A model generated the notes under the pieces. The model was not told where the DNA came from and did not search any database. It worked only from the letters and a program-made list of their open reading frames with translations. DNA of 64,000 bases, taken from positions 175,815 through 239,814 of the forward strand of contig CAJFSS010000001.1 in NCBI GenBank assembly GCA_904419745.1, given 5' to 3'. The stretch's first letter is position 1; each line of letters opens with the position of its first letter. The position numbers and the translations under genes were made by a program. This DNA is from Candidatus Pseudoruminococcus merdavium (GTDB taxonomy: Bacteria; Bacillota; Clostridia; Oscillospirales; Ruminococcaceae). Shown here piece after piece: positions 47,900-56,862 of this stretch.

Positions 47900-49081
47900 A
47901 TGATTGTGACAACATTGCTCCGCGCCTTTGCTGGCACGGTGGAATTGCAGGTTTCCGGCGGATATCCGGAGCGCTTTTTAAACCTTCTCAACCGCAACCG
48001 GATTGGTGTATGGGATTTGCGTAAAGAGGGCAACTGTATTTTTTTGCGTATGGCGCGCAGGGATTACAAGAAAATCAGGCCTTTTGTTCGTAAATCCGGC
48101 GTTACTGTACATGTGATTGGAAAACACGGGGCTCCTGTGCTGCTGCATAAATACCGACGCAGGAAGGGAATTTTGGTCGGTGTTTTGCTTGCATTTGGAG
48201 TAATGGCGGCCATGTCCTGTTTTGTCTGGGATGTAGAAGTGGTGGGCAACCAGTCCCTGAGTTCCCAGCAGGTACTGGATCTGTTTGAAGGATATGGGAT
48301 CAAACCGGGGATTCTCCGTTCCAAAGTGGATCCGGGAAAACTGCAAAAACAGGCGATGCTGGATTTGCCGGAAGTCTCCTGGATTTCCATTTACCTGAAT
48401 GGGACAAAGGCGGTAATTCAGCTAAAAGAACGCGTGGTCCCTCCCGATATCATTCCGGAAGATACCCCCTGCAATCTGATAGCGTCCAAGGAAGGGCAGA
48501 TAAAAAGAGTAGAGGCATATGATGGGCAAACTGTGGTCAAACTCAATCAGGGGGTAAAAAAAGGGGATTTGCTGGTGAGCGGGATTGTTACGGATTCCCT
48601 TGGCCAAAACATGCTGCGCCATGCAAGGGGAAAAGTGATTGCCCTGACCCAGAATACCTATGAAATCAGGGTGCCTTTGGAACAGACAAAGCGAGAATCC
48701 ACTGGAAAAGTTATCACCCGGCGTTATCTTGGGGTGTTTGGGACTCAACTCCCTCTGTTTCTTGCCACCCCACTGCGCGGACAGTATGAAATCGAACATA
48801 CGGAACAGCCAGTTACCCTGTTCGGGTTTTCCCTGCCAATGAAACTCTATACGCTGACATACAGGGAATATACGGAAGAACAGATAAGCTATACTGAGCA
48901 GGAAGCGGAACAGGAAGCGCTTCGGCAATTAGAAGAGAAAAAGGCGCAGGAGCTCAGTGATGTGGACATAATTTCGGAACAGACGGAGGGAAACCTGGAA
49001 AATGGGGAGTATGTGCTCACTGTGAAGATAAATTGTGAAGAAAATATTGCTGTCCAGCAAGAAATTTTTACAAAAGAGTAA
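47900..49081 (+). CDS. yqfD: Sporulation protein YqfD
   Basis: 393 residues. A short cytoplasmic part rich in Arg/Lys (GVWDLRKEGNCIFLRMARRD, cited for its pattern) is followed by one transmembrane helix at about residues 90-112 (ILVGVLLAFGVMAAMSCFVW) and a large outside domain with VVGNQSLSSQQVLDLFEGYG, the FtsQ/POTRA-like start common to the family. The last third contains Glu/Gln-rich coiled coil (EQEAEQEALRQLEEKKAQEL). It is paired with yqfC and followed by phoH, the standard Firmicutes order. Confidence 0.93.
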   Translation: MIVTTLLRAFAGTVELQVSGGYPERFLNLLNRNRIGVWDLRKEGNCIFLRMARRDYKKIRPFVRKSGVTVHVIGKHGAPVLLHKYRRRKGILVGVLLAFGVMAAMSCFVWDVEVVGNQSLSSQQVLDLFEGYGIKPGILRSKVDPGKLQKQAMLDLPEVSWISIYLNGTKAVIQLKERVVPPDIIPEDTPCNLIASKEGQIKRVEAYDGQTVVKLNQGVKKGDLLVSGIVTDSLGQNMLRHARGKVIALTQNTYEIRVPLEQTKRESTGKVITRRYLGVFGTQLPLFLATPLRGQYEIEHTEQPVTLFGFSLPMKLYTLTYREYTEEQISYTEQEAEQEALRQLEEKKAQELSDVDIISEQTEGNLENGEYVLTVKINCEENIAVQQEIFTKE

Positions 49082-49204
49082 GGACTTTTCCGAAATAATA
49101 TGGTATAATATCCTCAATACGATGGAGTAATATCGAGAATTGCGGAATAGTTCAGTCGACAACCCGGTGTGTCCATCAGATTTCAGGGAAAAGGCGGTGT
49201 TGCT

Positions 49205-50182
49205 ATGCACGAACACATCATTACAATTGACAGAATGGAACATGCTCTCAATTTGTTCGGGAGTTTTGACGAAAATGTGAAAATGCTGGAAGAAAAATAT
49301 GGAGTAAGCATTGTTGCACGCGGAGGCGACGTCAAAATTACCGGGGAGGAAGAACAGATTTCCAAGGCTGTCAAATGTATTGAGGGCCTGCTGACTCTGA
49401 TCAACAAAGGGGAACAGCTTAACGAGCAGAATGTCCGCTATGTGATGAGCCTGGTGGAAGAAGGCAGTGAGGACAAAATTTCCGTTCTCTCCGACGACTG
49501 TATCTGTATCACCGCAAAAGGGCGCCCGCTCAAGCCGAAAACCCTGGGGCAAAAACGCTATGTCGACGCAATCGCAAAAAATACGGTTGTATTCGGCGTC
49601 GGGCCGGCCGGTACGGGGAAAACCTACCTTGCCGTAGCAATGGCGGTGCGCGCCTTCCGTGCGCATGAAGTCAACCGGATTGTGCTGACCCGTCCGGCAG
49701 TGGAAGCGGGGGAAAAACTTGGATTTTTGCCGGGAGACCTGCAAAACAAGGTGGATCCTTACCTGCGCCCGCTGTATGACGCGCTGTTTGACATGCTTGG
49801 CGCGGAAAACTATCAGCGTTATCTGGAAAAGGGGAATATTGAAGTTGCGCCGCTCGCCTATATGAGAGGGCGCACACTGGATGATTCCTTTATTATTCTG
49901 GACGAAGCACAGAATACAACCCCGGAACAGATGAAGATGTTTTTAACTCGCCTTGGGATCAATTCCAAAGCGGTGGTCACGGGGGATATTACTCAAATCG
50001 ACCTTCCTGATTCCAAACGGAGCGGCCTTGTCGACGCAACCAAGATTTTAAAGGGGATCAATGACATTTCCATCGTCTATTTCACTGACAAGGATGTCGT
50101 GCGCCATCATTTGGTCCAGGAAATTGTAAAGGCATATGAAAGAGCCTATGAAAAAAGGAATAAACAAGATAGGGGAAATTGA
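49205..50182 (+). CDS. phoH: PhoH-like ATPase
   Basis: 325 residues from ATG 49205; a frame twelve codons longer has no signal. A short N-terminal KH-like domain precedes the P-loop GPAGTGKTYLAVAMAV (about 137-152) and the Walker B segment FIILDEAQNTTPEQ. PhoH-like proteins are RNA-associated ATPases, often next to ybeY, and probably act in rRNA or mRNA maturation. Here ybeY begins six bases after the stop. A TATAAT at about 49101 upstream lacks a clear -35 box. Confidence 0.93.
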   Translation: MHEHIITIDRMEHALNLFGSFDENVKMLEEKYGVSIVARGGDVKITGEEEQISKAVKCIEGLLTLINKGEQLNEQNVRYVMSLVEEGSEDKISVLSDDCICITAKGRPLKPKTLGQKRYVDAIAKNTVVFGVGPAGTGKTYLAVAMAVRAFRAHEVNRIVLTRPAVEAGEKLGFLPGDLQNKVDPYLRPLYDALFDMLGAENYQRYLEKGNIEVAPLAYMRGRTLDDSFIILDEAQNTTPEQMKMFLTRLGINSKAVVTGDITQIDLPDSKRSGLVDATKILKGINDISIVYFTDKDVVRHHLVQEIVKAYERAYEKRNKQDRGN

Positions 50183-50187
50183 TCAGA

Positions 50188-50688
50188 ATGGACGGATTAA
50201 AAGTAACAATCATCAACAAGCAAAAGGCGTTTAAGGTGCCGACGGGGACGAGGCTTCTCATCCGCCGCTGCTGCAACGCGGTGCTTACGATGGAGGAATT
50301 CGGAAAACCGGCAGAAGTGACCGTGACCTTTGTGGACAATGAACAGATCCGGGATCTTAACCGCACCCATCGCAATGTTGACGCTGAAACAGATGTGCTC
50401 TCCTTCCCTTTGGGGGAAAACGGCGTCTATGATAAAAACTATGAGACGGGGGCTTACATGCTCGGCGATGTGGTGATCTCTTTGGAAAAGGCCAATGCAC
50501 AGGCAAAACTGTACGGGCATTCTTTCCGCAGGGAAATCGGCTATCTGACTGCCCATTCCATGTTGCATCTGCTGGGGTACGACCATGTAGGCAACGATAT
50601 TGAGGCCATGAAGATGCGGGAAAAAGAGGAGTGCGTGATGCAGAGCCTTGGCCTGTCCCGGCTGGAGGGCTATTCTGACCCGAACTAA
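50188..50688 (+). CDS. ybeY: Endoribonuclease YbeY (16S rRNA maturation factor)
   Basis: 166 residues from ATG 50188; a TTG three codons earlier overlaps the phoH stop and is a possible alternative. The zinc motif HSMLHLLGYDH (three His, about residue 123 onward) and the RREIGYLTAHS helix identify it. It processes the 3' end of 16S rRNA and takes part in ribosome quality control. It stands between phoH and dgkA as in most Firmicutes. Confidence 0.95.
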   Translation: MDGLKVTIINKQKAFKVPTGTRLLIRRCCNAVLTMEEFGKPAEVTVTFVDNEQIRDLNRTHRNVDAETDVLSFPLGENGVYDKNYETGAYMLGDVVISLEKANAQAKLYGHSFRREIGYLTAHSMLHLLGYDHVGNDIEAMKMREKEECVMQSLGLSRLEGYSDPN

Positions 50689-50691
50689 ATT

Positions 50692-51186
50692 ATGGGACAA
50701 TCATTTGTTGCTTTTTTAAAAAGTTTTGTCTATGCCCTGCGCGGGATTGGGCACTGCATTGTCCATGAGAGAAACATGCGTTTTCATCTGGTTGCGGCGG
50801 GGTATACGCTGTATTTTTCCAGGTTTTATGATTTTGACCGGGGAGAATTTCTGCTTTTGCTTGGGGTCATTGTCCTCGTAATGGTGTGCGAGGCGGTGAA
50901 CACCTCTGTGGAAGCGACGGTAAATCTCTATACCCGGGAATACCGAGAAAACGCCCGCATCGCAAAAGATGCCGCTGCGGGCGCGGTTTTGCTGTCTGCA
51001 ATTTTTGCAGTAGCCGTGGGGGTTCTATTATTCTGGGAACCGACAGTTATTGCTGGGATCTGGGAATATTTTATTGCGACCCCTCTGCGGTGGGCGGTAT
51101 TTTTGGCCGTGTTTGCAGCGGCAGTAATCTTTGTTTTCCTGCCAAACCGTATCTATTCGGGGGAACGCAGAAAAAAAGGAGTGTAG
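50692..51186 (+). CDS. dgkA: Diacylglycerol/undecaprenol kinase
   Basis: 164 residues with four hydrophobic segments; the first three make up the standard DgkA fold, with the catalytic block CEAVNTSVEATVNL and KDAAAGAVLLSA. Gram-positive members phosphorylate undecaprenol, recycling the lipid carrier of cell-wall synthesis. The C terminus has an extra helix (RWAVFLAVFAAAVIFVFLPN, about 130-150) beyond the usual ~125 residues. No ribosome binding site precedes ATG 50692, which is three bases after the ybeY stop, so translation probably depends on ybeY. Confidence 0.9.
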   Translation: MGQSFVAFLKSFVYALRGIGHCIVHERNMRFHLVAAGYTLYFSRFYDFDRGEFLLLLGVIVLVMVCEAVNTSVEATVNLYTREYRENARIAKDAAAGAVLLSAIFAVAVGVLLFWEPTVIAGIWEYFIATPLRWAVFLAVFAAAVIFVFLPNRIYSGERRKKGV

Positions 51187-51187
51187 T

Positions 51188-52081
51188 ATGGAACAGACGC
51201 GCAGCGGTTTTGTCGCGATAGTCGGCAAGCCAAATGTTGGAAAGTCTTCGCTTTTAAACCGGTTTTTGGGGGAAAAACTTGCCATTGTCTCCTCGAAACC
51301 GCAAACCACCCGTAACCGTATTACGGGAGTGCTTACAGACGGCAGAGACCAGGTTGTTTTTATTGATACGCCTGGACTGCATAAGCCAAAGACAAAACTC
51401 GGGGAGTATATGGTTGAACAGGTCAATGACTCCGTTGCGGATGTGGACGCCGTCCTCTTTGTCACAGAACCTGCGGGAGAGATTGCTGCATCTGAGCACG
51501 AGCTTGTGGACACTTTTGGGAAACTGGGCGTACCGGTGGTGTTGGTCATCAATAAAATTGATACCGTGCCGGAAAAGGAAAAACTTCTCGCACGCATTGC
51601 CCAGCTCAGCGCCCTGTATTCTTTTGACGCGGTGATTCCCGTGTCCGCGCAGACAGGGGAAGGAGTGGACGAGCTGCTTACTCAGGTAAAAGGATACCTG
51701 TGTGAAGGGCCGCATTTTTTCCCGGATGATACCCTGACCGATCAGCCGGAGCGGGTCATTGTGTCAGAAATCGTGCGGGAAAAACTCCTGCGCAACCTGC
51801 GCGATGAGATTCCGCATGGGACTGCAGTTTCCGTGGAACAAATGCGAGAGCGAGAAAACGCCGATATGATGGATATTGATGTGACAATTTTTTGCGAAAA
51901 AGACAGCCATAAGGGCATGATTATTGGCAAGGGCGGAAAAATGCTCAAAAAAATCGCAAGTGAATCCAGGGCGGATATCGAGCGCTTTTTGGGAATCCGT
52001 GTAAATCTGCAATGCTGGGTCAAAGTCAAGGACGATTGGCGCAATAAAGAGGGGATTATCCGCTCATTTGGCTACCTGTAA
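51188..52081 (+). CDS. era: GTPase Era
   Basis: 297 residues from ATG 51188 after AAAGGAG (a longer frame lies inside dgkA). GTPase motifs: GKPNVGKSS (about 12-20), the switch KPQTTRNRITG, DTPGLHKPK and NKID. The C-terminal KH domain contains GMIIGKGGKMLKKIA. Era binds 16S rRNA and helps 30S assembly. It follows dgkA at one base, and cdd, found between them in Bacillus, is absent. Confidence 0.97.
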   Translation: MEQTRSGFVAIVGKPNVGKSSLLNRFLGEKLAIVSSKPQTTRNRITGVLTDGRDQVVFIDTPGLHKPKTKLGEYMVEQVNDSVADVDAVLFVTEPAGEIAASEHELVDTFGKLGVPVVLVINKIDTVPEKEKLLARIAQLSALYSFDAVIPVSAQTGEGVDELLTQVKGYLCEGPHFFPDDTLTDQPERVIVSEIVREKLLRNLRDEIPHGTAVSVEQMRERENADMMDIDVTIFCEKDSHKGMIIGKGGKMLKKIASESRADIERFLGIRVNLQCWVKVKDDWRNKEGIIRSFGYL

Positions 52082-52231
52082 TGCCTCAGGACAGGCATAG
52101 TACCTAATTTTTTAAAATTTGTTTGGCGCTGTTTATAGGAAATGGTTCCTTTTTCCGTTCATATAATAAAAATATCTGCACACAATTTTTGTACAGGTAT
52201 TTTTCTTGTGAACCGGAGAGGAGGATTTGCT

Positions 52232-52399
52232 GTGGAAGAGAAAACAGCATGGAAAATCTTTGAGAGGACCGGTAGCGTAAACGCCTATCTTGCATACCGG
52301 GAAGCGGAACATCCGGTGGAGATGGGCACTGTACAAAAGGAGAGGCAAGATGCAGCTTCGCACCGATGGGATTGTCATCAACCAACAGAGTATAGGTGA
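52232..52399 (+). CDS. yqzL: Small YqzL-family protein
   Basis: 55 residues from GTG 52232 right after GGAGAGGAGG. The core AWKIFERTGSVNAYLAYREAE matches my memory of YqzL (W-K-x-F-x-x-T-G-S-V-x-x-Y-L-x-Y), the short protein found between era and recO in Firmicutes, though the residues after position 25 are not conserved. It overlaps the recO start by 50 bp in another frame, so the tail may be shaped by recO. Function unknown. Confidence 0.8.
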   Translation: MEEKTAWKIFERTGSVNAYLAYREAEHPVEMGTVQKERQDAASHRWDCHQPTEYR

Positions 52400-53174
52400 A
52401 TCCGACATCCTTGTCACGTTGCTTACCCGTGACAGGGGTGTTATTTCGGTTTGGGCAAAAAACGCCAGAAGGACGCGTTCCAAATTTGGAACAGCGACGG
52501 ATTTGCTCTGCTATTCCCAGTTTGAATTGTTCCAGCATAAGGAGCGGTATTCCATCAACTCCGCAGAAGTAAAGGAGATTTTCTTTGGCCTGCGCAGTGA
52601 TATTGAAAAGATTGCGCTTGGCGGATATTTCGCACAGCTTGTCTATCTGATTATCCCGCGGGAGGAACCTGCGGAAGAACCGCTGCGCCTTCTGCTCAAC
52701 GCCCTGCACTATCTGGAAAAGGACAAGCGTCCCCCCGCCCTCATCAAGGCGGTGTTTGAACTGCGCCTGCTAGCGATCTCCGGCTTTATGCCGGATTTGG
52801 TGGGTTGTACTCAGTGTGGGAATTATGACAGCGCACGCTTTTATTTTTCCCCGGTGCAGGGGGATATGCTCTGTGATACCTGCTATATGAATACTTCTTC
52901 CCGGCAGGCAGGGTACCGGATTTCTGTTGATAGGACTGTACTCGCCGGGATGCGCCATATTATTTACAGTGATTTTCAGAAACTATTTGCCTTTTCCATT
53001 CCGGAGCCATCGGTAAAAGGCCTCTCCCTTGTATGCGAGCGCTTTTTGCTTGCCCAGACGGGAAGAAGTTATCCGGCGCTGGAATTTTACCATTCGCTTG
53101 CACAAGAACAACCTACATATCCCCGCGGCGAACAGGAGAAGGCCGACCATAAGGGGGAATCGGGAAATGTATGA
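52350..53174 (+). CDS. recO: DNA repair protein RecO
   Basis: 274 residues from ATG 52350, six bases after AAGGAG. An N-terminal OB fold (GIVINQQSIGESDILVTLLT) leads to the C-terminal domain with a zinc finger, GCTQCGNY near residue 153 and MLCDTCYM near 175. RecO loads RecA onto SSB-coated single strands in recombination repair. It overlaps yqzL upstream and mutS2 downstream (53167-53174), so the run is tightly coupled. Confidence 0.94.
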   Translation: MQLRTDGIVINQQSIGESDILVTLLTRDRGVISVWAKNARRTRSKFGTATDLLCYSQFELFQHKERYSINSAEVKEIFFGLRSDIEKIALGGYFAQLVYLIIPREEPAEEPLRLLLNALHYLEKDKRPPALIKAVFELRLLAISGFMPDLVGCTQCGNYDSARFYFSPVQGDMLCDTCYMNTSSRQAGYRISVDRTVLAGMRHIIYSDFQKLFAFSIPEPSVKGLSLVCERFLLAQTGRSYPALEFYHSLAQEQPTYPRGEQEKADHKGESGNV

Positions 53175-55551
53175 CAATAAAAGAACCATCCGGGCGCTGG
53201 AACTGGAAAAAATCCTGGAGCGCCTGGCAAATCTTGCGGTCTGTGCGGACGCCCAGCAGCGGGCCTTAGAAATTGAACCGGCGGGCTCCTATGCACAGGC
53301 CTGCCGGGATATGGCTATGACCAACGAGGCATACAGCATGCTCAAGCGCTTTTCTGCGCCAGCCCTGCTCGCCATCAAGTCGCCGGTCAATTCGCTCAAA
53401 CGGGCCGAAGCGGGGGCGCAGCTGACCATGCTGGAACTGCTGCGGATTGCCGAAGTGCTGCGCACGGTGCGCGGCCTAACCCAGTACCGCCGCAAGGAAG
53501 AAGCGACGGACTCCATTTTGGATGAGATGTTTTCCTCCCTGACGCCCAATAAACCTCTGGAAACCCACCTGACCAGCTGCATTTTGTCCGAAGAGGAGAT
53601 GGCCGACGACGCCTCGGACGAGTTGTACCAAATCCGGAAAAAGATTAAGCGCGCCCAGTCGCGCGCCCGTGATCAGCTCGACCGGATTATTCACTCCTCG
53701 ACCTATGCCAAGTTTTTGCAGGATCAGATTGTCACCATCCGTGACGGACGCTTTGTAGTGCCTGTGCGCGCAGAGTGCCGCGGGGAGATCAAGGGCCTTG
53801 TCCACGATACTTCCGCGAGCGGCGCTACCGTGTTCGTCGAGCCGATGGCAGTTGTGGAGGCCAATAACGAAATCCGCGTCCTGGAACAGAAGGAACGGCA
53901 AGAGATTGACCGGATCCTCCGTCAGCTCTCGGAGGAAGTCGGCGCGTATGCGCAGACCATTCTTGCGGATTACGACACGATTTTGGACATTGATTTGCTG
54001 TTTGCCAAGGCAAAACTGGCAGATGAAATGCGCGCCGTTGTCCCGCAGCTCAACCAGGAGGGAAAAATCGAACTGCGTAAAGCGCGCCATCCGCTCATTC
54101 CGGATAACCAGGTCGTCCCGACGGATATCCGCCTAGGCGAGGAGTTTGACACCCTGGTCATTACAGGACCGAACACCGGCGGAAAAACCGTCTCTATCAA
54201 AACGCTCGGCCTGCTCACTTTGATGGCAATGTGCGGTTTGATGATTCCGGCGGCGGAGGGGAGCCGTCTCTCCTATTTTTCCCATGTGCTGGTGGATATT
54301 GGGGATGAGCAGAGCATTGAACAAAACCTTTCCACTTTCTCGGCCCATATGACCAATATCCGTTCCATTTTGGAATACGCGGATAATGAGAGCTTTGTCC
54401 TGCTCGATGAACTCGGCGCCGGAACCGACCCAGTGGAAGGTGCGGCACTTGCCACTTCCATACTCGAACAGCTGCGCGCTTTTGGCTGCAAAATTGCAGC
54501 AACCACCCACTATGCGGAGCTGAAGATTTTTGCCCTGCAAACGCCGGGTGTAGAAAATGCCTGCTGTGAATTTGATGTGGCAACCCTGCGTCCGACCTAT
54601 CGCCTGCTTATCGGCGTGCCTGGGCGTTCCAATGCCTTTGCCATTTCCAAGCGTCTGGGTATCTCGGAACATATCATTGATCGTGCAAGGGAATTGGTCT
54701 CTTCTGACAGCGCCCGCTTTGAAGATGTGGTGGAAGGACTGGAATCCACCCGCCAAAAACTGGAAAATGAGCGCGCCGCTGTTGCCGAACAGGAGCGGGA
54801 AACCGCACGGTTAAAAGCGGAGGCCGCAAAACTGAGAAAGAATTTGGAGAATATCCGAGAACAGGAGATGGAGCGTGCCCGCGCCCAGGCGAGGAAGATC
54901 GTGGCGGATGTCCAGCTCCAGTCCCAGAAACTGCTGGAAGAACTGGAGGAAATCCGTAAGCAGAAAAACAAAGAACAGTTTGGGGAACTCACCGCAATGG
55001 CCAGGGGCAAAACCCGGCAAAAGCTCAAGGAACTCTCCTCCAAAGCCGATCCAGTTGCCGAACGCAGCAACGAGGGATACGTGCTTCCCCGTGCGCTCAA
55101 AATTGGCGATACTGTTCTGATTGTGGATTTGAATAAAAAGGCGACTGTTTTGGAACTCCCGGATAACAGTGGAAATGTGCTGGTGCAGGCGGGCCTTATC
55201 CGTACTACAGTTAAACAGTCCAATCTCAGGCTGGTGGAGGGCCAATCGGAAAAACCAAAACAAAAGCGGGGCGGCTATACGACAACTAAGTCCAAGGCAA
55301 CCCGGAAAGTCAGTACGGAACTGGATCTCCGTGGGATGAACGCTGAAGAAGCGGTCATGGAACTCGATCAGTTTTTAGATAATGCGGTCATGACCGGAAT
55401 CAATGTGGTGACAGTCATTCATGGCAAGGGGACCGGCGTGCTCCGTACGGCAGTGCAGACCTTTTTGCGAAGGAATAAACATGTCCGGACATTCCGCCTC
55501 GGAACTTACGGGGAAGGGGAAAGCGGCGTGACCATTGTGGAACTCAAATAA
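53167..55551 (+). CDS. mutS2: Endonuclease MutS2
   Basis: 794 residues from ATG 53167 (a longer frame lies within recO). The ATPase site reads VITGPNTGGKTVSIKTLGL (about 333-351), then DIGDEQSIEQNLSTFSAH and LLDELGAGTDP. A long coiled coil (about 520-640) follows, then a KOW-like segment, and the C-terminal Smr nuclease domain with ELDLRGMNAEEAV and VIHGKGTGVLR. MutS2 acts on recombination intermediates and collided ribosomes rather than mismatches. The N-terminal mismatch domain of MutS1 is absent, as expected. Confidence 0.96.
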   Translation: MYDNKRTIRALELEKILERLANLAVCADAQQRALEIEPAGSYAQACRDMAMTNEAYSMLKRFSAPALLAIKSPVNSLKRAEAGAQLTMLELLRIAEVLRTVRGLTQYRRKEEATDSILDEMFSSLTPNKPLETHLTSCILSEEEMADDASDELYQIRKKIKRAQSRARDQLDRIIHSSTYAKFLQDQIVTIRDGRFVVPVRAECRGEIKGLVHDTSASGATVFVEPMAVVEANNEIRVLEQKERQEIDRILRQLSEEVGAYAQTILADYDTILDIDLLFAKAKLADEMRAVVPQLNQEGKIELRKARHPLIPDNQVVPTDIRLGEEFDTLVITGPNTGGKTVSIKTLGLLTLMAMCGLMIPAAEGSRLSYFSHVLVDIGDEQSIEQNLSTFSAHMTNIRSILEYADNESFVLLDELGAGTDPVEGAALATSILEQLRAFGCKIAATTHYAELKIFALQTPGVENACCEFDVATLRPTYRLLIGVPGRSNAFAISKRLGISEHIIDRARELVSSDSARFEDVVEGLESTRQKLENERAAVAEQERETARLKAEAAKLRKNLENIREQEMERARAQARKIVADVQLQSQKLLEELEEIRKQKNKEQFGELTAMARGKTRQKLKELSSKADPVAERSNEGYVLPRALKIGDTVLIVDLNKKATVLELPDNSGNVLVQAGLIRTTVKQSNLRLVEGQSEKPKQKRGGYTTTKSKATRKVSTELDLRGMNAEEAVMELDQFLDNAVMTGINVVTVIHGKGTGVLRTAVQTFLRRNKHVRTFRLGTYGEGESGVTIVELK

Positions 55552-55565
55552 AAGGAGATGTTTTC

Positions 55566-55850
55566 ATGGAATTTCTGGTTCAGTCGGGAAGGATTTATCA
55601 GGTGGATGAAAAGGGAAAAACAGTTGCAGAAGTGACCTTCCCGGAGGAAATCCCCGGCGTCCTCAATCTCAACCACACGTTTGTGGATGAATCTCTTCGT
55701 GGCCAGGGTGTTGCGGGAAAACTCATGCAGGCCGTTGTAGACTATGCTAAAGCGCAGGGAAAACAGATTTCTCCGACTTGTTCTTATGCAGTAAAATGGT
55801 TTGAAAAGCATGGGGAATATCAGTCATTACTCAACAAATCGAAGTTATAA
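55566..55850 (+). CDS. Small GNAT-like acetyltransferase (YjdJ-type)
   Basis: 94 residues from ATG 55566 after AAAGGAG. The sequence matches the short N-acetyltransferase-like group: HTFVDESLRGQGVAGKLMQ is the acetyl-CoA binding loop (RGQGVAGKL), and CSYAVKWFEKHGEY closes the domain. Full-length GNATs are about 150 residues; this compact form is its own family with no known substrate. It lies 14 bp after mutS2 in the same direction and ends in a strong terminator. Confidence 0.88.
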   Translation: MEFLVQSGRIYQVDEKGKTVAEVTFPEEIPGVLNLNHTFVDESLRGQGVAGKLMQAVVDYAKAQGKQISPTCSYAVKWFEKHGEYQSLLNKSKL

Positions 55851-55898
55851 GGGAATCATTGAGCTTTTTAGAAAACGAATTCGAATTCTTTATACGAT

Positions 55899-55938
55899 AA
55901 AACTCCTCAGCAGAGTTACTCTGCTGAGGAGTTTTTTT
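55899..55938 (+). terminator. Terminator of the recO-mutS2-GNAT run
   Basis: AAAACTCCTCAGCAGAG/CTCTGCTGAGGAGTTTT perfect stem, TTA loop, then T-run. Confidence 0.93.
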
Positions 55939-55945
55939 AAAGGAA

Positions 55946-55985
55946 GGGGGACATGCCGGTAAATATGGGAGAGCCGGCATGCCCC
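55946..55985. other. GC-rich hairpin in an intergenic region
   Basis: GGGGG(A)CATGCCGG pairs with CCGGCATGCCCC around a 14-nt loop. No T-run of useful length follows in either direction. Role unknown. Confidence 0.5.
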
Positions 55986-56100
55986 AGTTTGGAAGATGCT
56001 AGAATTTATATCTGATAAACCCTAGCGGACAGGTTACCGAATTTCCCAATACCAGTTGGAAAAATGCAAAAGACCAACGGTTTTGGAAAATTCTGTTCCA

Positions 56101-56141
56101 ATTTATACAAGTATCACTAAAAAAATGTTACTTGTATAAAT
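56101..56141. repeat. 13-bp perfect inverted repeat in an AT-rich gap
   Basis: ATTTATACAAGTA (56101-56113) and TACTTGTATAAAT (56129-56141) are exact complements separated by 15 nt. It could be an operator or an RNA hairpin; it lies about 140 bp upstream of the RHH gene. The remaining gap (55986-56283) is AT-rich and holds nothing else I can support. Confidence 0.6.
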
Positions 56142-56283
56142 TGGTATTTCTATCATAACATATTTTTAATTCTATAGCAATATATTTGTATTGATAAAAA
56201 TAAATCTTATATAGGTCAATTGTGTTCTATTATAATACATTTATTAGTGGCATAATAAAATACAGAGAAAGGGGGAAAAGCTC

Positions 56284-56469
56284 ATGGAAAAATTCAGAAT
56301 CCCATCACAACCGCCAACCATGACAAAGACAGTCCGCTTTCCCATTCCAATGGTAGAAAAAATCGAGGAATCCATTGCGGGAAAAGATTGTACCTTTTCT
56401 GCATTTGTCATAGAAGCGGTGAGGGTGGCGTTGGCCAATTTGGAAGAAGAGGAAGAGGATTTTGAATAG
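56284..56469 (+). CDS. Ribbon-helix-helix (CopG/YlcI-like) small protein
   Basis: 61 residues from ATG 56284 behind AAAGGGGGAAAAGC. The strand KTVRFPIPMVEKIEE and the two helices (to VIEAVRVALANLEE) fit a ribbon-helix-helix DNA-binding fold with an acidic tail. It is the intact paralogue of the broken copy at 44408-44562. There is no adjacent toxin gene, so an antitoxin role is not supported. A TATAAT at about 56230 may be its -10 box. Confidence 0.65.
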   Translation: MEKFRIPSQPPTMTKTVRFPIPMVEKIEESIAGKDCTFSAFVIEAVRVALANLEEEEEDFE

Positions 56470-56490
56470 GAACCCTTTTTCTCAAAATGA

Positions 56491-56519
56491 TTGACATTAC
56501 TTTGATGCAGTGCTATGAT
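56491..56519 (+). promoter_or_regulatory. Promoter of the T-box/acyl-CoA synthetase transcript
   Basis: TTGACA (56491-56496), 17-bp spacer, TATGAT (56514-56519). Transcription should start at about 56526, just before the T-box stem I. Confidence 0.85.
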
Positions 56520-56539
56520 AAACAAAATGAAAACGGCAA

Positions 56540-56830
56540 AAGACGGTGAAGAGGAGAAGTAGTACAGAATTCCAAATCAAAGAGAGCGGCCGGTGGTGGA
56601 AACGCCGTATTGGAATCTGTTTGAAAGTAGCCTCGGAGTCGCGGACCGAACAGGGGGAGTTCCCCTAAGTAGGCTCCGACGTGAATTCCACACGTTATAA
56701 CGGAAGCAAAATCGAGCTGTATGGCAGTCTCCGTTTTGGCTAAGTGCGGATAGGTTTATCCGAATCCAGGTGGTACCGCGTATTGTATTTTACGTCCTGT
56801 TGCATTCGCAGCAGGGCGTTTTCTTTTTGC
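56540..56830 (+). promoter_or_regulatory. T-box leader in front of an acyl-CoA synthetase gene
   Basis: Stem I features: AGAGGAGAAGTAGTA on the ascending side, CAGAATTCCAA pairing with TTGGAATCTG, AGAGAGCGGCCGGTGGTGG and GAAACGCCG at the distal loop. The specifier strand is TTTGAAAGTAGCCTCGGAG. The T-box core AGGTGGTACCGCG (56767-56780 region) is near consensus, with UGGU for pairing to an ACCA tRNA end. A terminator closes the element. In the usual GAA-NNN register the specifier reads AGT (Ser); one base on it reads GTA (Val), which fits the A73 predicted by UGGU. Confidence 0.9.
56792..56829 (+). terminator. T-box terminator
   Basis: ACGTCCTGTTGC pairs with GCAGCAGGGCGT (two G-U pairs) around ATTC, followed by TTTTCTTTTT. 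Confidence 0.88.
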
Positions 56831-56862
56831 CGGAAAGAACCATACATTGGGGGAACAGTACC

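Noticed and set aside
56284..56469. Toxin-antitoxin antitoxin
   Set aside because: The RHH protein has no partner gene on either side; the next gene is T-box controlled and enzymatic.
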